Below are positions 27,527 through 37,461 of a DNA stretch of 64,000 nucleotides, piece by piece. The notes under the pieces were generated by a model that did not search any database, was not told where the DNA came from, and was given only the letters and a program-made list of their open reading frames with translations. The stretch spans positions 1 to 64,000 of the forward strand of contig MPDC01000018.1 of the NCBI GenBank assembly GCA_001874255.1. The letters run 5' to 3'. Positions within the stretch are counted from its first letter, which is position 1; every line of letters begins with the position of its first letter. Position numbers and translations under genes: made by a program. Source of the stretch: Alphaproteobacteria bacterium MedPE-SWcel (GTDB taxonomy: Bacteria > Pseudomonadota > Alphaproteobacteria > Rhodobacterales > Rhodobacteraceae).

Positions 27527-28432
27527 CTAGTTGCCGTCCTTGAACTCCAGCCCCATTTCCGAGTAGCGCTCCTTTTCCTCGAGCCAGTTGGGGCGCACCT
27601 TGACCTGCAGGAAGAGGTGGATCTTGCGGTCGAGGAAATCCTCGAGGTCCGCCCGCGCCGCCTGTGACACCGCCTTGATGGTTTCGCCGCCCTTGCCGAG
27701 CACGATGCCCTTGTGGCCGTCGCGGATCACATAGATGATCTGGTCGATCTTGGCGGAGCCGTCCTTGCGCTCCTCCCAGGCTTCGGTTTCCACCGTCAGC
27801 TGGTAGGGCAGTTCCTGGTGCAGGCGCAGGGTCAGTTTCTCGCGGGTGGTTTCGGCGGCGATCATGCGCAGGGGCAGGTCGGCGATCTGGTCCTCGGGGT
27901 AGAGCCAGGGGCTCTCGGGGACCTTCTCTGCGAGCCACTTGCGCAGGTCGTCGACGCCGTAGCCCTTTTCGGCCGATATCATGTAGGTTTCCGTGAAGGG
28001 GAAGCGCTCATTGAGATCCCGGGTCAGCCCCAGGAGCACATCGGATTGCACTTTGTCGATCTTGTTGACCGCCAATGCCACCGGGCGCCCTTTGGCGACC
28101 TCCTGCAGACCGTCCAGAATCCGTTCGACCCCTTCGGTGATGCCGCGGTGCGCCTCGATCAGAAGCACGATCACATCGGCGTCGGCCGCGCCGCCCCAGG
28201 CGGCAGCAACCATCGCCCGGTCCAGACGGCGCCGCGGTTGAAACAGGCCCGGCGTGTCGACGAAGACCAGCTGACTGTCGCCTTCCATCGCCACACCCCG
28301 GATGCGGGTCCGGGTGGTCTGGACCTTGTGGGTCACGATCGAGACCTTGGCCCCGACCATGCGGTTCAAAAGAGTGGACTTGCCGGCGTTGGGTTCGCCG
28401 ATCAGGGCGATGAAACCTGCACGTGTGGTCAT
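27527..28432 (-). CDS. era: GTPase Era
   Basis: Essential GTPase for 30S ribosome maturation that binds the 3' end of 16S rRNA. The 301-residue protein has G1 GEPNAGKS (12-19), G3 DTPGLF, G4 NKID, and a C-terminal KH domain with [17 protein letters not shown]. Its ATG overlaps the rnc stop by four bases (ATGA), so the two are coupled. Length is standard. Confidence 0.97.
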   Translation of the reverse strand: MTTRAGFIALIGEPNAGKSTLLNRMVGAKVSIVTHKVQTTRTRIRGVAMEGDSQLVFVDTPGLFQPRRRLDRAMVAAAWGGAADADVIVLLIEAHRGITEGVERILDGLQEVAKGRPVALAVNKIDKVQSDVLLGLTRDLNERFPFTETYMISAEKGYGVDDLRKWLAEKVPESPWLYPEDQIADLPLRMIAAETTREKLTLRLHQELPYQLTVETEAWEERKDGSAKIDQIIYVIRDGHKGIVLGKGGETIKAVSQAARADLEDFLDRKIHLFLQVKVRPNWLEEKERYSEMGLEFKDGN

Positions 28433-29115
28433 GACTTTTGCTCCAGCTTGGCGAGAAGCGCCTTGGCCGCCGCCTGTTCCGCCAGCCGTTTCGATCCGGC
28501 GGTGGCCTGTTCCTCGGTGCCGTCCTCAATCCGGGCGGCGATGGTAAATACGGGTTCGTGATCGGGCCCGCTGCGGGCGATCTGAATATAGTCAGGCGGC
28601 GGTTGGCGACGGGCCTGGACATATTCCTGCAGCGCCGTCTTGGGATCGCGGGCGTCCTCCTCGACCGCGCCGACGCGCGGCCCCCAGAGGTTCAGGATCA
28701 CGGTCTGCGCCGCCTCGAAGCCTGCGTCCTTGTAGACCGCGGCGATGACCGCCTCCATTGCGTCGCCCAGCAGGGCCATCTTGCGCCGCCCCCCCGACAG
28801 CATCTCGGAGCGGCCCAGTTTCAGCACCGCGCCAATGTCGATCTCGCGCGCCACCTCGGCGCAGGCTTCCTTGCGCACCAGGGCATTGAAGCGGGGTGCC
28901 AGCTGACCTTCGGTGGCCGTCTTGTCCTGGTCCAGCAACGCCGTGGCCATCACCAGCCCCAACACACGGTCGCCCAGAAATTCCAATCGCTGGTTGTCCT
29001 GTCTGTTCGGCGAGGAGATCGACGGGTGCGTCAGCGCGCGGATCAACAGTTCGGGTCTGGCGAACTGATGCCCGAGCCGGTCCTGAAAGGCGCGAATTTC
29101 CCGAGATAGCTTCAC
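28429..29115 (-). CDS. rnc: Ribonuclease III
   Basis: Double-strand-specific endoribonuclease for rRNA and regulatory RNA processing. The 228-residue protein has the signature [13 protein letters not shown] from residue 41, the second acidic pair in [12 protein letters not shown], and a C-terminal double-stranded RNA-binding domain from about residue 155. The start is the GTG at 29115, with AAGGAG 7 bases ahead; the open frame continues upstream through noncoding repeats. It overlaps era by ATGA. Confidence 0.95.
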   Translation of the reverse strand: MKLSREIRAFQDRLGHQFARPELLIRALTHPSISSPNRQDNQRLEFLGDRVLGLVMATALLDQDKTATEGQLAPRFNALVRKEACAEVAREIDIGAVLKLGRSEMLSGGRRKMALLGDAMEAVIAAVYKDAGFEAAQTVILNLWGPRVGAVEEDARDPKTALQEYVQARRQPPPDYIQIARSGPDHEPVFTIAARIEDGTEEQATAGSKRLAEQAAAKALLAKLEQKS

Positions 29116-29591
29116 TTCGTCTCCTTGAACATGTGGCGGCACTGCGGTGTCGAGATCGCCCAATACGCCGCAGCGTGCGCGGTGACAAGGACATGTGGTG
29201 CGCGATCCGCAAAGATGGCCGCTGCAGAGCGCCGTCCGGCCCCGCCCCTGCCGCAGGACGCGAAACATGAGGAGGAGGATCGTGGAAATGCGGCCGACTG
29301 GCAAGGTTTCGATCACGCGGGCCCGCACAGGCGTGTTCCCAGGCCGACACATTCGGGTCGCGCGCACAGTTTGGTTGAGTCGCGCGCGCAGCGAGGCACC
29401 AGGGGGACTGGCGACCACTCAGGGGCTGCGGCGCGTCTTGTGCCCGCGCCCCGGTGCAGGTCGGATGGCCTGCCGGACGCGCCCAGTTCAAATCGACCTG
29501 TCCAAATCGACCTGTCCAAATCTACCCGTCCAAATCTACCGGTGTCAGGCTACCGGCGTCAGCTGTCCTGCATCGGGTCACCGGTGTCCGG
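29116..29591. other. Gene-free spacer between lepB and rnc
   Basis: This 476-bp stretch separates two genes that are usually adjacent. Apart from the 14-bp tandem repeat at 29489-29544 I see no gene, tRNA or strong hairpin. The promoter for rnc-era is expected here. Confidence 0.5.
29489..29544. repeat. 14-bp tandem repeat, four copies, downstream of lepB
   Basis: caaatcgacctgtc is repeated exactly at 29489 and 29503, then as caaatctacccgtc at 29517 and caaatctaccggtg at 29531, with further decayed copies to about 29575. The array ends about 47 bp before the lepB stop at 29592. Confidence 0.92.
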
Positions 29592-30428
29592 TCAATTGAT
29601 CGCTTTGAAATAGCGATCCGCCCGCCAGGTCCAGAAGAACAGCATTGACCGGCCAGCGGAGGAGAACATGATCCGGTCGGCGCGCCCGATCAGGTTTTCC
29701 AGGGGCACATAGCCAACCCCGCCAACCGCCTGCGGCACCCGGCTGTCCGCCGAGTTGTCGCGATTGTCGCCCATGAAGAAGAAATGCCCATCCGGCACGT
29801 GATAGACTTTGGTGTGGTCGCTCGCCTGATTGCCGATATTGATGATCGCGTGGCTCACGCCGCCCGGCAAGGTCTCGATCTGGCGCGATTTCCGGCAGAC
29901 ACCGCCCTGGCCGACAGGGTTGTTTTCACAGCGCGGAAAGCTGCCTTGCGGGCCCTGGCGCTCCATGGTTTCCGCAAACTCTCCATCATCCACGAGACCG
30001 ACCGCAGCGCCGTTGATGTGCAGCACGCCATCTTTCATCTGCAGCTTGTCGCCCGGCAGACCCACAAGGCGTTTGATATAGTCGGTGCCGCTGACCGGGT
30101 GGCGGAAGACCACCACATCGCCCCGCTCGGGGTCGCGGCCCAGGAAACGGGTGTTGTCGCCGTCAATGGCGCCGCACAGGTCCTGCGCGTCAATGTTCAG
30201 GCCGACCATGCCGAGGCGTATCGACGGGCAGGAGGCATAGGAGTAGCCGTAGACCATCTTGTTGACGAAAAGGAAATCGCCGACCAGCAGCGTTTCCTTC
30301 ATCGACCCGGAGGGAATCCAGAAGGGTTGAAAGAACAGGGTGCGGAAGACACCGGCGATCAACAGCGCATAGACGATGGTCTTGATCGTCTCGAGGATTG
30401 AACTTCCGGCAGTGGTTTTCGACGCCAT
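29592..30428 (-). CDS. lepB: Signal peptidase I
   Basis: Inner-membrane peptidase that removes signal peptides from exported proteins, 278 residues. One N-terminal membrane helix (about 14-33) is followed by the catalytic Ser42 in IPSGSMKETL and Lys119 in DYIKRLVGLPGD, and by the GDNRDNSADSR box. A Cys-containing insertion around CENNPVGQGGVC occurs in the periplasmic domain. ATG at 30428. It lies between acpS and rnc in the conserved housekeeping cluster, but here with large spacers on both sides. Confidence 0.96.
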   Translation of the reverse strand: MASKTTAGSSILETIKTIVYALLIAGVFRTLFFQPFWIPSGSMKETLLVGDFLFVNKMVYGYSYASCPSIRLGMVGLNIDAQDLCGAIDGDNTRFLGRDPERGDVVVFRHPVSGTDYIKRLVGLPGDKLQMKDGVLHINGAAVGLVDDGEFAETMERQGPQGSFPRCENNPVGQGGVCRKSRQIETLPGGVSHAIINIGNQASDHTKVYHVPDGHFFFMGDNRDNSADSRVPQAVGGVGYVPLENLIGRADRIMFSSAGRSMLFFWTWRADRYFKAIN

Positions 30429-30570
30429 CAGGCTCTCCGGTCATTATGGGACAGGTCCGGGCGTACATGCGGGGCCACCCGCCGCAAGTCAAGTCGGCCC
30501 GGCGGGCGGCCGCCATCAGACGTCAGGATCGCATGGGACTGTGGACCCTATGCCGCAGGTTTGCGGATCC

Positions 30571-30700
30571 GCGAGGGGGAACTCCCGCCCCTTTGACCAT
30601 GAGGCGGAGCCTCCCGGCAAAGCGTTGGGCCGGGCGGGGGCCGCGCCGAAGGCGCGGCCCCCGCCCCCTCGCGATGCGCAACGCGCAGCGCAAATCCTCT
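30571..30700 (-). repeat. Dispersed palindromic repeat, copy B
   Basis: Reverse-oriented relative of the element at 22484-22620. The identical 14-bp stem lies at 30634-30647 and 30651-30664 with loop gaa. This copy also has a gaggc-gga-gcctc hairpin at 30601-30613 that is decayed in copy A. Confidence 0.9.
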
Positions 30701-30743
30701 GGCCGTCGCCTGCGTCATGTCACATCTGTTGTCACGCCCGGGA

Positions 30744-30778
30744 TCACTGGCGGAGTCACTGCGGAGTCACTGGCGGTA
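30744..30778. repeat. 11-12 bp tandem repeat, three copies, downstream of acpS
   Basis: tcactggcggag (30744), tcactgcggag (30756) and tcactggcggta (30767) in tandem, in the acpS-lepB spacer. Confidence 0.8.
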
Positions 30779-30865
30779 TCAATCGCGCCCCGGGGGCACT
30801 GGCCGTCTCGCCGACAGTCTCATGCCGGTTCGGCGATGTTGCCGAGCCCGCGTTGCCGTTCGACC

Positions 30866-31279
30866 TCAGGCTTTGTCTGACGCAACAGGACGTGCCTCGA
30901 TAAGCACGAAGGCCTGGGCCCAGGGGTGATCATCGGTCAGCGTCACATGGATGACCGCCTCATGGCCCGGCGGGGTCATCTGCGCCAGACGGGCCTCGGC
31001 CCAGCCGCTGACATGCATCACCGGCTGGCCGGACGCCATATTGGACACCGCCATATCCTTCCACGCGATCCCCATGCGAAGGCCGGTGCCCAGCGCCTTG
31101 GAACAGGCTTCCTTGGCCGCCCAGCGCTTGGCATAGGTGCCCGCAACATCGCGGCGGCGCTCGGATTTAGCCTGTTCAACGGCAGTGAAAACGCGGTTTC
31201 GGAAGCGATCGCCAAACCGGTCCAGCGTCCGCTGGATACGATCAATATTCGCCAGATCGGTGCCGATGCCGAGGATCAT
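30866..31279 (-). CDS. acpS: Holo-[acyl-carrier-protein] synthase
   Basis: Moves 4'-phosphopantetheine from CoA to apo-ACP. The 137-residue protein starts [15 protein letters not shown], with the Mg-binding Asp8, and has the second metal-site Glu in [15 protein letters not shown]. Standard length. It follows the ABZJ_00895-type gene by 18 bp and pdxJ before that, the usual pdxJ-acpS-lepB-rnc-era order. Confidence 0.96.
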   Translation of the reverse strand: MILGIGTDLANIDRIQRTLDRFGDRFRNRVFTAVEQAKSERRRDVAGTYAKRWAAKEACSKALGTGLRMGIAWKDMAVSNMASGQPVMHVSGWAEARLAQMTPPGHEAVIHVTLTDDHPWAQAFVLIEARPVASDKA

Positions 31280-31297
31280 TGCGCGAATCGCAGAGCC

Positions 31298-31735
31298 TCA
31301 GCCCTGCCCCCCTTTGCCAGCACGCGCACTCAGAGCAGAGCGGGCCCCAAGCCCCACGAAATGGCGCACCAGACAGAACGAGACCGCCACCTGGAAGAGG
31401 AGTGCGCCCAGCAGGAGCGCGCCGCCATAGTTTTGCGACAGCAGCAGCTTGATCTCCGGCGCGGTGACGCTGAAGAGGAGGACAGAGACCATCGACAGGC
31501 CAAAGATAATGACCGCCGACTGGCGTGCAAAACGCCACATCTGCGCAGGCTCGGGCAAGCGCTCCTCGCGCCGGGCAAATTTCTGCCCTTCGACCATCGC
31601 AGCCCCCATGGCGGGAATGATGGCCATCCCGGCATTGGCGATGTCATATCCTGAAATGGCGCGCACCAATACGACGAGCACCATCAGGGCCAGCATCAAG
31701 GCCATATAGACCAGAGTGAAACGACGAAGGTTCAT
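31298..31735 (-). CDS. Small membrane protein, ABZJ_00895-like family
   Basis: A 145-residue inner-membrane protein with four predicted helices (about 7-25, 33-50, 72-92 and 104-125) and no catalytic motif. The pattern resembles the ABZJ_00895 family, of unknown function. It overlaps the pdxJ stop by four bases and precedes acpS by 18 bp, so it is embedded in this operon. ATG at 31735. Confidence 0.75.
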   Translation of the reverse strand: MNLRRFTLVYMALMLALMVLVVLVRAISGYDIANAGMAIIPAMGAAMVEGQKFARREERLPEPAQMWRFARQSAVIIFGLSMVSVLLFSVTAPEIKLLLSQNYGGALLLGALLFQVAVSFCLVRHFVGLGARSALSARAGKGGQG

Positions 31736-32490
31736 TCCGCGCCCCCCTGCCGTGCAAGATCCATCAGCCGGCGCATTTCCTGCACCGCAGGCGTGAGGCC
31801 GAGAAAAATCGCCTCGCCGATCAGAAAGTGACCGATATTCAACTCCCGCACCTCCGGCAAAGCCGCAATGGGCTGCACCGTTTCATAGGTCAGACCGTGA
31901 CCGGCGTGCACCTCCAGCCCGAGGGAATGCGCATAGGCCGACATCTCTCGCAGGGCCGCCAGCTCCGCGTCGCGGGCGGCAAGGTTGCCCTCGGCGTGAT
32001 GGTCGCAATAGGCACCGGTATGCAGTTCGATCACCTCGGCGCCGATTCGATGCGCCGTTTCGATCTGGGTGCGATCCGCGGCTATGAAGATCGACACGCG
32101 GCTGCCCGCCGCACGCAGGGGCGCAATGAAATGGGCCAGACGGTTTTCATCGCGGGCGACATCAAGCCCGCCCTCGGTGGTGCGCTCTTGCCGTTTTTCG
32201 GGAACGATGCACACGGCATGCGGCTTGTGGCGCAGGGCAATCGCCTGCATTTCATCGGTGGCCGCCATCTCGAAATTCAGCGGCACCGACAGGGTGGCCA
32301 TCAACCCGTCGATATCGGCATCCGTGATATGACGACGGTCTTCGCGCAGATGCGCCGTGATACCGTCGGCGCCGGCCTCTTCGGCCAGTTTCGCAGCGCG
32401 TATCGGATCCGGATAGGCACCGCCCCGGGCGTTTCGCACCGTGGCCACGTGGTCGATATTGACGCCTAGGCGAAGGGGGATCTCGGACAT
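31732..32490 (-). CDS. pdxJ: Pyridoxine 5'-phosphate synthase
   Basis: Condenses 1-deoxyxylulose 5-phosphate with 3-amino-2-oxopropyl phosphate to pyridoxine 5'-phosphate. The 252-residue TIM barrel starts [18 protein letters not shown] and shows [22 protein letters not shown] and [11 protein letters not shown]. The ATG at 32490 has GAGCAA-type weak pairing ahead; the longer frame upstream is repeat-rich and noncoding. It overlaps the next gene by four bases. Confidence 0.97.
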   Translation of the reverse strand: MSEIPLRLGVNIDHVATVRNARGGAYPDPIRAAKLAEEAGADGITAHLREDRRHITDADIDGLMATLSVPLNFEMAATDEMQAIALRHKPHAVCIVPEKRQERTTEGGLDVARDENRLAHFIAPLRAAGSRVSIFIAADRTQIETAHRIGAEVIELHTGAYCDHHAEGNLAARDAELAALREMSAYAHSLGLEVHAGHGLTYETVQPIAALPEVRELNIGHFLIGEAIFLGLTPAVQEMRRLMDLARQGGAE

Positions 32491-32755
32491 GGGGTTGCTC
32501 TTTATCGGTTGGAGGTCTTGTTCTGGTGTGTCAGCCCGGAGCCTAGTCGCCTGCGACGCGGAGGCAAGCCACAACGGGTCGAGTGATACAATTCTTGCGG
32601 CGCTTCCGACACCCTGTTGCGCCCGGGGCCATTGTTCCGCCCTCGGCCGGTGTTGCTGCGGGTGTTGCTGCGGGCGCCGGTGTCGCTCCGGGGAGCATTG
32701 TTCCTCCGGGGGCCGGTGATCCGCCCGGCGCCACATGTGCCCGCCTGACCGCGCT
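32491..32755. repeat. Repeat-rich spacer upstream of pdxJ
   Basis: A gene-free 265-bp stretch with gtgttgctgcgg in perfect tandem (32650-32661, 32662-32673) and repeated blocks around cattgttcc. A 63-codon minus-strand frame here is only low-complexity Gly/Pro/Ala/Thr and is not called. Confidence 0.7.
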
Positions 32756-33490
32756 CTAGTCCGGGCGCGAGGCCTTTGGCGCCCGGTCCCGAGGGGTGGC
32801 CGGGCGCGGCGAGCTGCTGGGCGGATGGGTTCCCCGCGGCGCATGGGGGCTGTTCACGGCCTCCAGCTCGGCCCGTTTCTTGATCGCCTCGAATTTGGCC
32901 TTGATCTTGCGTTTGCGCCGCTCCTGATAGCTCCGGATCAGGGGCACTGAGACAATATAGCCCACGGTTCCGGCGACGAGGCCCGGGATCAACCCGCCGA
33001 TCAGATAGGGGTAGAAAACCTCGTGATAGAAAATCACCAGGCCGGTCCAATCGGTCGCAGTGCCGGAGACAAAGGCCGAGAGGTTGAACCAAAGATCACC
33101 GCCCGCTGCGAGGAATTTATCCGCGAGGGTCGCGTTGACCTCGGCCATGGGCTGGCTGCCGAGCAACCAGTGACCGGTCTGCAGCGAAATCACCCCGATC
33201 GGGACATAGGTCAGCGGGTTGCCAAAAAACGTCGCGGACAGCGCCGCCAGAAGATTGCCGTTGATACCACGGGCAAGGATCGCCGCGACGACAAAATGCA
33301 CACCATAAAACGGCGTGAACGTGGTGAACAACCCGACGCCAATGCCGCGAGCGATGCGTTCCGGGCTGTCCGGCAGCCGCCGGACACGGTGTTTGACATA
33401 GTGAAACGCCCTGCCCCAGCCCCCACGAGGCCAGAGAAACTCCGCAACCGCCCTGAGTGGCGGACGTCTGTCTCGGCGCCTGAATACCAA
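32756..33490 (-). CDS. DUF2062-domain membrane protein
   Basis: A 244-residue membrane protein with the DUF2062 pattern: basic N-terminus, [36 protein letters not shown], several helices, then a basic, Ser/Pro-rich cytoplasmic tail of about 50 residues. Function unknown. The start is a TTG at 33490 with AGGGAAA 7 bases ahead; no ATG fits. It follows rsh by 32 bp, as in other Rhodobacteraceae. Confidence 0.85.
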   Translation of the reverse strand: MVFRRRDRRPPLRAVAEFLWPRGGWGRAFHYVKHRVRRLPDSPERIARGIGVGLFTTFTPFYGVHFVVAAILARGINGNLLAALSATFFGNPLTYVPIGVISLQTGHWLLGSQPMAEVNATLADKFLAAGGDLWFNLSAFVSGTATDWTGLVIFYHEVFYPYLIGGLIPGLVAGTVGYIVSVPLIRSYQERRKRKIKAKFEAIKKRAELEAVNSPHAPRGTHPPSSSPRPATPRDRAPKASRPD

Positions 33491-33522
33491 CGGTATTTTC
33501 CCTATTCTTCGTTGCCAAGAGC

Positions 33523-35655
33523 CTAGGCCGGGCGAGAGTGCGTTCCAGACCGTTCCCGGTAGCGCGCAACCGCGGCGACATCGCTTTCAGCTTCCAATGT
33601 CAAAATCAACGAATGCAGCTGTTCTACATCACGCAATTCCACATTGATCATCAAGCGGTAAAAGTCAGGTTTCCGATCGACGAATTCAAGGTTGGAGATA
33701 TTGGCTTTTTTTTCACCGACAAGTGTACAGATCCGGCCCAGAACACCTGCATCATTGCCGATCGTCAGTTCCAGCGTGACCCCATAGGCGGCGGGATGGG
33801 TGCCCGAATGCCAATGCACATCGACCCAGCGATCCATCTGATCCTCGAATTCCCCCAGCCGGTCGCAATCCGCCGTATGCACGATCACCCCCTGGCCCCG
33901 GGTGGTGATGCCGATGATTCGCTCGCCCGGCAGCGGTTCGCAGCAAGAAGCGCGTTCGAATTTCTGCCCCGGCTCGAGGCCGATCACCGCCCGCCGGGGC
34001 GAGACCTCTTCGCCCTCCTTGGCGGTCAGTTCGGGATAGACCGCCTGCACCACGTCATGCGCCGTGATCACCGCCGCGCCGAGCCGCGCCAGCAGTTCCG
34101 TCACGTTGCTGACCCGCAGGGCGCGGGCGGCGGTTTCGAGCGCCTTGTCGGTGGCCTTCTTGTGCACATGTTCAAACGCCGACCGGGCCAGTTCGTGGCC
34201 CAGTTTGACGAACCGCTCGCGGTCGGCCTCGCGCAGGGCGCGGCGGATGGCGGTGCGGGCCTTGCCCGTGGTGGCGATTTCCAGCCAGCTGACCTGCGGC
34301 GTCTGACCCTCGGCGGTGATGACTTCGACCGATTGGCCATTCCGGAGCCGGGTCCAGAGCGGCACCCGAATGCCATCCACCTTGGCGCCGACACAGGCAT
34401 GGCCGATCCGGGTGTGGATCGCATAGGCGAAATCGATCGGCGTCGCGCCCTTTGGCAGTTTGGTCACGTCCCCCTTGGGGGTGAAACAGAAGACCTGATC
34501 CGAATACATCTCCAGCTTGACCGCTTCGAGGAATTCGTCGTGGTCATCCTCGCCGTCGAATTGTTCGGTCAGCGAGGCAATCCATTTCGCGGGATCGACG
34601 GCAAAGGGGTTCTCGGTGCGCACCCCGTCGCGATAGGACCAATGCGCGGCCACCCCCGATTCGGCGACGTCATGCATCTGGCGGGTGCGGATCTGCACCT
34701 CGACCCGCTTGCCGTCACGCCCCGACACCGTGGTGTGGATAGACCGGTATCCGTTCGATTTCGGCTGGCTGATATAGTCCTTGAACCGGCCCGGCACCGC
34801 CCGCCAGCGCTGGTGGATGGTGCCCAGCGTGCGGTAGCAGTCTTCCTCCGAGCGGGTGATGACGCGAAAGCCGTAGATGTCGGAGAGACGGGAGAACCCC
34901 TGATCCTTTTCCTGCATCTTGCGCCAGATCGAATAGGGTTTCTTGGCGCGGCCAAAGACCTCCGCCTCGATGCCGGCCTTGTCCAGCTCTGCCCGCATAT
35001 CGCCGGTGATGCGATGGATCACATCGCCGGTTTCGCGTTGCAGGGTGACAAAGCGGCGGATGATCGACTGGCGGCCTTCGGGGTTCAGAACCTTGAAGGC
35101 GAGGTCTTCCAGTTCCTCGCGCATCCATTGCATGCCCATCCGCCCCGCCAGCGGCGCATAGATATCCATCGTCTCGCGGGCTTTTTGGGCCTGTTTCTCG
35201 GGCCGCATGGCGCGAATGGTGCGCATATTGTGCAGACGGTCGGCGAGTTTGACCAGAATGACCCGCAGATCCTTCGACATCGCCATGAACAGTTTGCGGA
35301 AGTTTTCCGCCTGTTTGGTCTCGCGCGAGGAGAGCTGCAGGTTGGTCAGTTTGGTCACCCCATCGACCAGCATCGCCACCTCTTCGCCAAAGCGCGCGGT
35401 GACCTCCTCGTAGGAGGCTTTGGTATCTTCGATGGTGTCATGCAGAAGCGCGGTGATGATCGTCGCATCATCCAGCCGCTGTTCCGTCAAAATCGCGGCC
35501 ACCGCCACGGGATGCGAAAAATACGGCTCTCCCGAGTGACGAAACTGGCCTTCATGCATCGCTTCGCCGAATTCATAGGCATCGCGGAGGCGGGTTTCGT
35601 TCGCTTTCGGGTTGTAGTCGCGGACCAGGGAGATCAGGTCATCAGCAGATGTCAT
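33523..35655 (-). CDS. rsh: Bifunctional (p)ppGpp synthetase/hydrolase (Rsh)
   Basis: Stringent-response enzyme, 710 residues. Domains in order: HD hydrolase with LLHDTIEDT (H72, D73), RelA synthetase with YGFRVITRSEEDCY and SNGYRSIHTTV, TGS from about residue 385, then a helical region and C-terminal ACT with VTLELTIGNDAGVLGRI. Both active sites look intact, so it should make and degrade (p)ppGpp, as expected for the single alphaproteobacterial enzyme. It follows rpoZ by 36 bp. Confidence 0.97.
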   Translation of the reverse strand: MTSADDLISLVRDYNPKANETRLRDAYEFGEAMHEGQFRHSGEPYFSHPVAVAAILTEQRLDDATIITALLHDTIEDTKASYEEVTARFGEEVAMLVDGVTKLTNLQLSSRETKQAENFRKLFMAMSKDLRVILVKLADRLHNMRTIRAMRPEKQAQKARETMDIYAPLAGRMGMQWMREELEDLAFKVLNPEGRQSIIRRFVTLQRETGDVIHRITGDMRAELDKAGIEAEVFGRAKKPYSIWRKMQEKDQGFSRLSDIYGFRVITRSEEDCYRTLGTIHQRWRAVPGRFKDYISQPKSNGYRSIHTTVSGRDGKRVEVQIRTRQMHDVAESGVAAHWSYRDGVRTENPFAVDPAKWIASLTEQFDGEDDHDEFLEAVKLEMYSDQVFCFTPKGDVTKLPKGATPIDFAYAIHTRIGHACVGAKVDGIRVPLWTRLRNGQSVEVITAEGQTPQVSWLEIATTGKARTAIRRALREADRERFVKLGHELARSAFEHVHKKATDKALETAARALRVSNVTELLARLGAAVITAHDVVQAVYPELTAKEGEEVSPRRAVIGLEPGQKFERASCCEPLPGERIIGITTRGQGVIVHTADCDRLGEFEDQMDRWVDVHWHSGTHPAAYGVTLELTIGNDAGVLGRICTLVGEKKANISNLEFVDRKPDFYRLMINVELRDVEQLHSLILTLEAESDVAAVARYRERSGTHSRPA

Positions 35656-35691
35656 CGCCGGTCCGCAACCTTTCTTTCATGGCCACCCGGG

Positions 35692-36045
35692 TCAGCCCTG
35701 ACCCTGGGCCTCCATCAGCGCCCGCAGGAGCTTTTCTTCGCTCATGTCGTCTTCCTGCGGCTTGTCCGCTTCGCCGCCCATCAGCAGAGCCATGGAATCT
35801 TCTTCCGGCTCGTCGACCTCGATCTGGGTCTGGTTGCTTTCGATGAGACGTTCGCGCAGGGCGTCGGCACTCTGGGTTTCTTCGGCAATCTCACGCAGGG
35901 AGACGACCGGATTTTTGTCATTGTCCCGATCCACGGTGAGTGCGGCACCGGCGGAAATCTCGCGCGCCCGGTGTGCGGCCAGCATCACCAGTTCAAATCG
36001 GTTGGGAACCTTGTCAACGCAGTCTTCGACCGTCACGCGGGCCAT
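35692..36045 (-). CDS. rpoZ: RNA polymerase omega subunit
   Basis: Small subunit that helps assemble RNA polymerase, 117 residues. [30 protein letters not shown] is the conserved core, followed by an acidic C-terminal tail with many Asp/Glu and Met residues. It precedes rsh, the common arrangement linking omega to (p)ppGpp signalling. ATG at 36045. Confidence 0.97.
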   Translation of the reverse strand: MARVTVEDCVDKVPNRFELVMLAAHRAREISAGAALTVDRDNDKNPVVSLREIAEETQSADALRERLIESNQTQIEVDEPEEDSMALLMGGEADKPQEDDMSEEKLLRALMEAQGQG

Positions 36046-36155
36046 GGGCGACTCTCCAATACAGTTCTGGGTCCAGAGGAAGTGCTTCTATGACGATTTT
36101 GAGGGCTTGACAAGCATCGCCCCATCACAATCCAAGGAAATTCGCCAAAATGCAA

Positions 36156-36725
36156 TCAAAGCGGCTTTACCTCGGCCACATCCGCCGCCGGACACTCTGC
36201 CAGCAGTTGCGCCACGCTCTGCCTCAGAACCGGATGCATCCAGTGGCGGGCGATATCGGCCAGCGGCACCAGCACAAAGGCCCGGTCCTGCAGACGCGGG
36301 TGCGGCAGGATCAGCCGATCGGGTGCCGCGCTGCGCTGTGCCTCCGGTGCGAGGCTCTGCCAGCGCCTGAATTCAGCGAGGTCCGGCATCACCTGATCCG
36401 CCGCCGCCAGCAGATCGAGATCCAGCGTGCGCATGCCCCATCTTTCTGTTCTGGTCCGCCGGAATCGCGACTCGATCCGGTGCAGCCGAGTCAGCACCTC
36501 CGAGGCGTCGCAATCGGCTTCAATCGCAACAGCACCGTTAACGTAATCAGGTCCGGCCCCGGCGGGAAAGCAGGGAGTGCTGAAAAAACGTGAAACCGCG
36601 ACGAGACGGAGCCCCTCTGTGGAAAAAGCCTGCAGACAGTCCTGCAGGGTGCCCAGAGGCGAAATTCCCCCGTTTTCCAAGTTGCTACCCAGTGCGACAA
36701 GAAAATTTGACCGGTATTCGGTCAT
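36156..36725 (-). CDS. folK: 2-amino-4-hydroxy-6-hydroxymethyldihydropteridine pyrophosphokinase
   Basis: Pyrophosphorylates the pterin precursor of folate. The 189-residue protein shows LVALGSNL at the start, the FSTPCFP-AGAGPDYVNGAV block and the signature RTLDLDLL with RFRRTRTERWGMR before it, then LPHPRLQDRAFVLVPL. The ATG at 36725 is preferred to the TTG at 36737 because GGGG lies at good distance. It is separated from rpoZ by 110 bp. Confidence 0.95.
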   Translation of the reverse strand: MTEYRSNFLVALGSNLENGGISPLGTLQDCLQAFSTEGLRLVAVSRFFSTPCFPAGAGPDYVNGAVAIEADCDASEVLTRLHRIESRFRRTRTERWGMRTLDLDLLAAADQVMPDLAEFRRWQSLAPEAQRSAAPDRLILPHPRLQDRAFVLVPLADIARHWMHPVLRQSVAQLLAECPAADVAEVKPL

Positions 36726-36861
36726 ATTTGACCCCAATTCCCTATGACCTAACCCTTGCGGGAAGTGCCAAATAACCTAAATTAAGTCCACCCGCGGATT
36801 TCGGGATTTTTTTCACTCACTCACGGCATACGAGATCCGCGACACCAGAAGGACACGATTA

Positions 36862-37434
36862 ATGTTTTACAAGGACGAACGGCTTGCGCTGTTCATAGAT
36901 GGCTCGAATTTATATGCTGCTGCGAAAGCATTGGGCTTTGACATCGACTACAAGCTTCTGCGCCAGGAATTTATGCGGCGTGGAAAACTTGTTCGAGCGT
37001 TCTACTATACCGCGCTGCTTGAAAACGACGAGTACTCCCCGATCCGGCCTTTGGTGGACTGGTTGCACTATAATGGTTTCACCATGGTGACAAAACCGGC
37101 CAAAGAATACACCGACAGCATGGGCCGACGCAAAGTCAAAGGCAATATGGACATCGAACTCGCGGTCGATGCCATGGAGCTGGCGCCGCGTGTCGACCAC
37201 ATCGTGCTGTTCTCCGGCGATGGCGATTTCCGCCCGTTGATTGCCAGCCTGCAACGGCAGGGCGTACGGGTCTCCGTCGTCTCGACCATCCGCAGTCAAC
37301 CGCCCATGATCTCGGATGAGCTGCGCCGCCAGGCCGACAATTTCATCGAGCTGGAGGAATTGCGCGACGTGATCGGGCGCCCGCCACGGGATATTCCCGC
37401 CGACGTGCGCCCGCCGGCCTCTGTCACAGGTTAA
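36862..37434 (+). CDS. NYN-domain (LabA/DUF88) protein, predicted RNase
   Basis: PIN-like NYN-domain protein, 190 residues. The acidic active-site residues appear in LALFIDGSNLYAA, KGNMDIELAVDAM and LFSGDGDFRPLI, all typical of the family, which is thought to cleave RNA; target unknown. It is a single-gene transcript: a divergent folK gene lies upstream and a strong terminator follows at 37577. A weak promoter-like pair (ttgcgg then taaatt) lies near 36754-36782. Confidence 0.9.
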   Translation: MFYKDERLALFIDGSNLYAAAKALGFDIDYKLLRQEFMRRGKLVRAFYYTALLENDEYSPIRPLVDWLHYNGFTMVTKPAKEYTDSMGRRKVKGNMDIELAVDAMELAPRVDHIVLFSGDGDFRPLIASLQRQGVRVSVVSTIRSQPPMISDELRRQADNFIELEELRDVIGRPPRDIPADVRPPASVTG

Positions 37435-37461
37435 ATCGGTCACGGGCTAAGTCAGTCACTG

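Larger units (their letters stand above)
30429..30865. other. Gene-free spacer between acpS and lepB
   Basis: This 437-bp spacer holds dispersed palindromic repeat copy B (30571-30700) and a 12-bp tandem repeat (30744-30778). I see no gene or RNA in it. A lepB promoter is expected close to 30430-30550. Confidence 0.55.

Noticed and set aside
32543..32734. A 63-codon minus-strand frame rich in Gly, Pro, Ala and Thr
   Set aside because: Low-complexity product of the tandem repeats in the spacer; no signal peptide or ribosome site.
33538..36093. An 851-codon plus-strand frame
   Set aside because: Antisense shadow of rsh and rpoZ, with the same biased composition.
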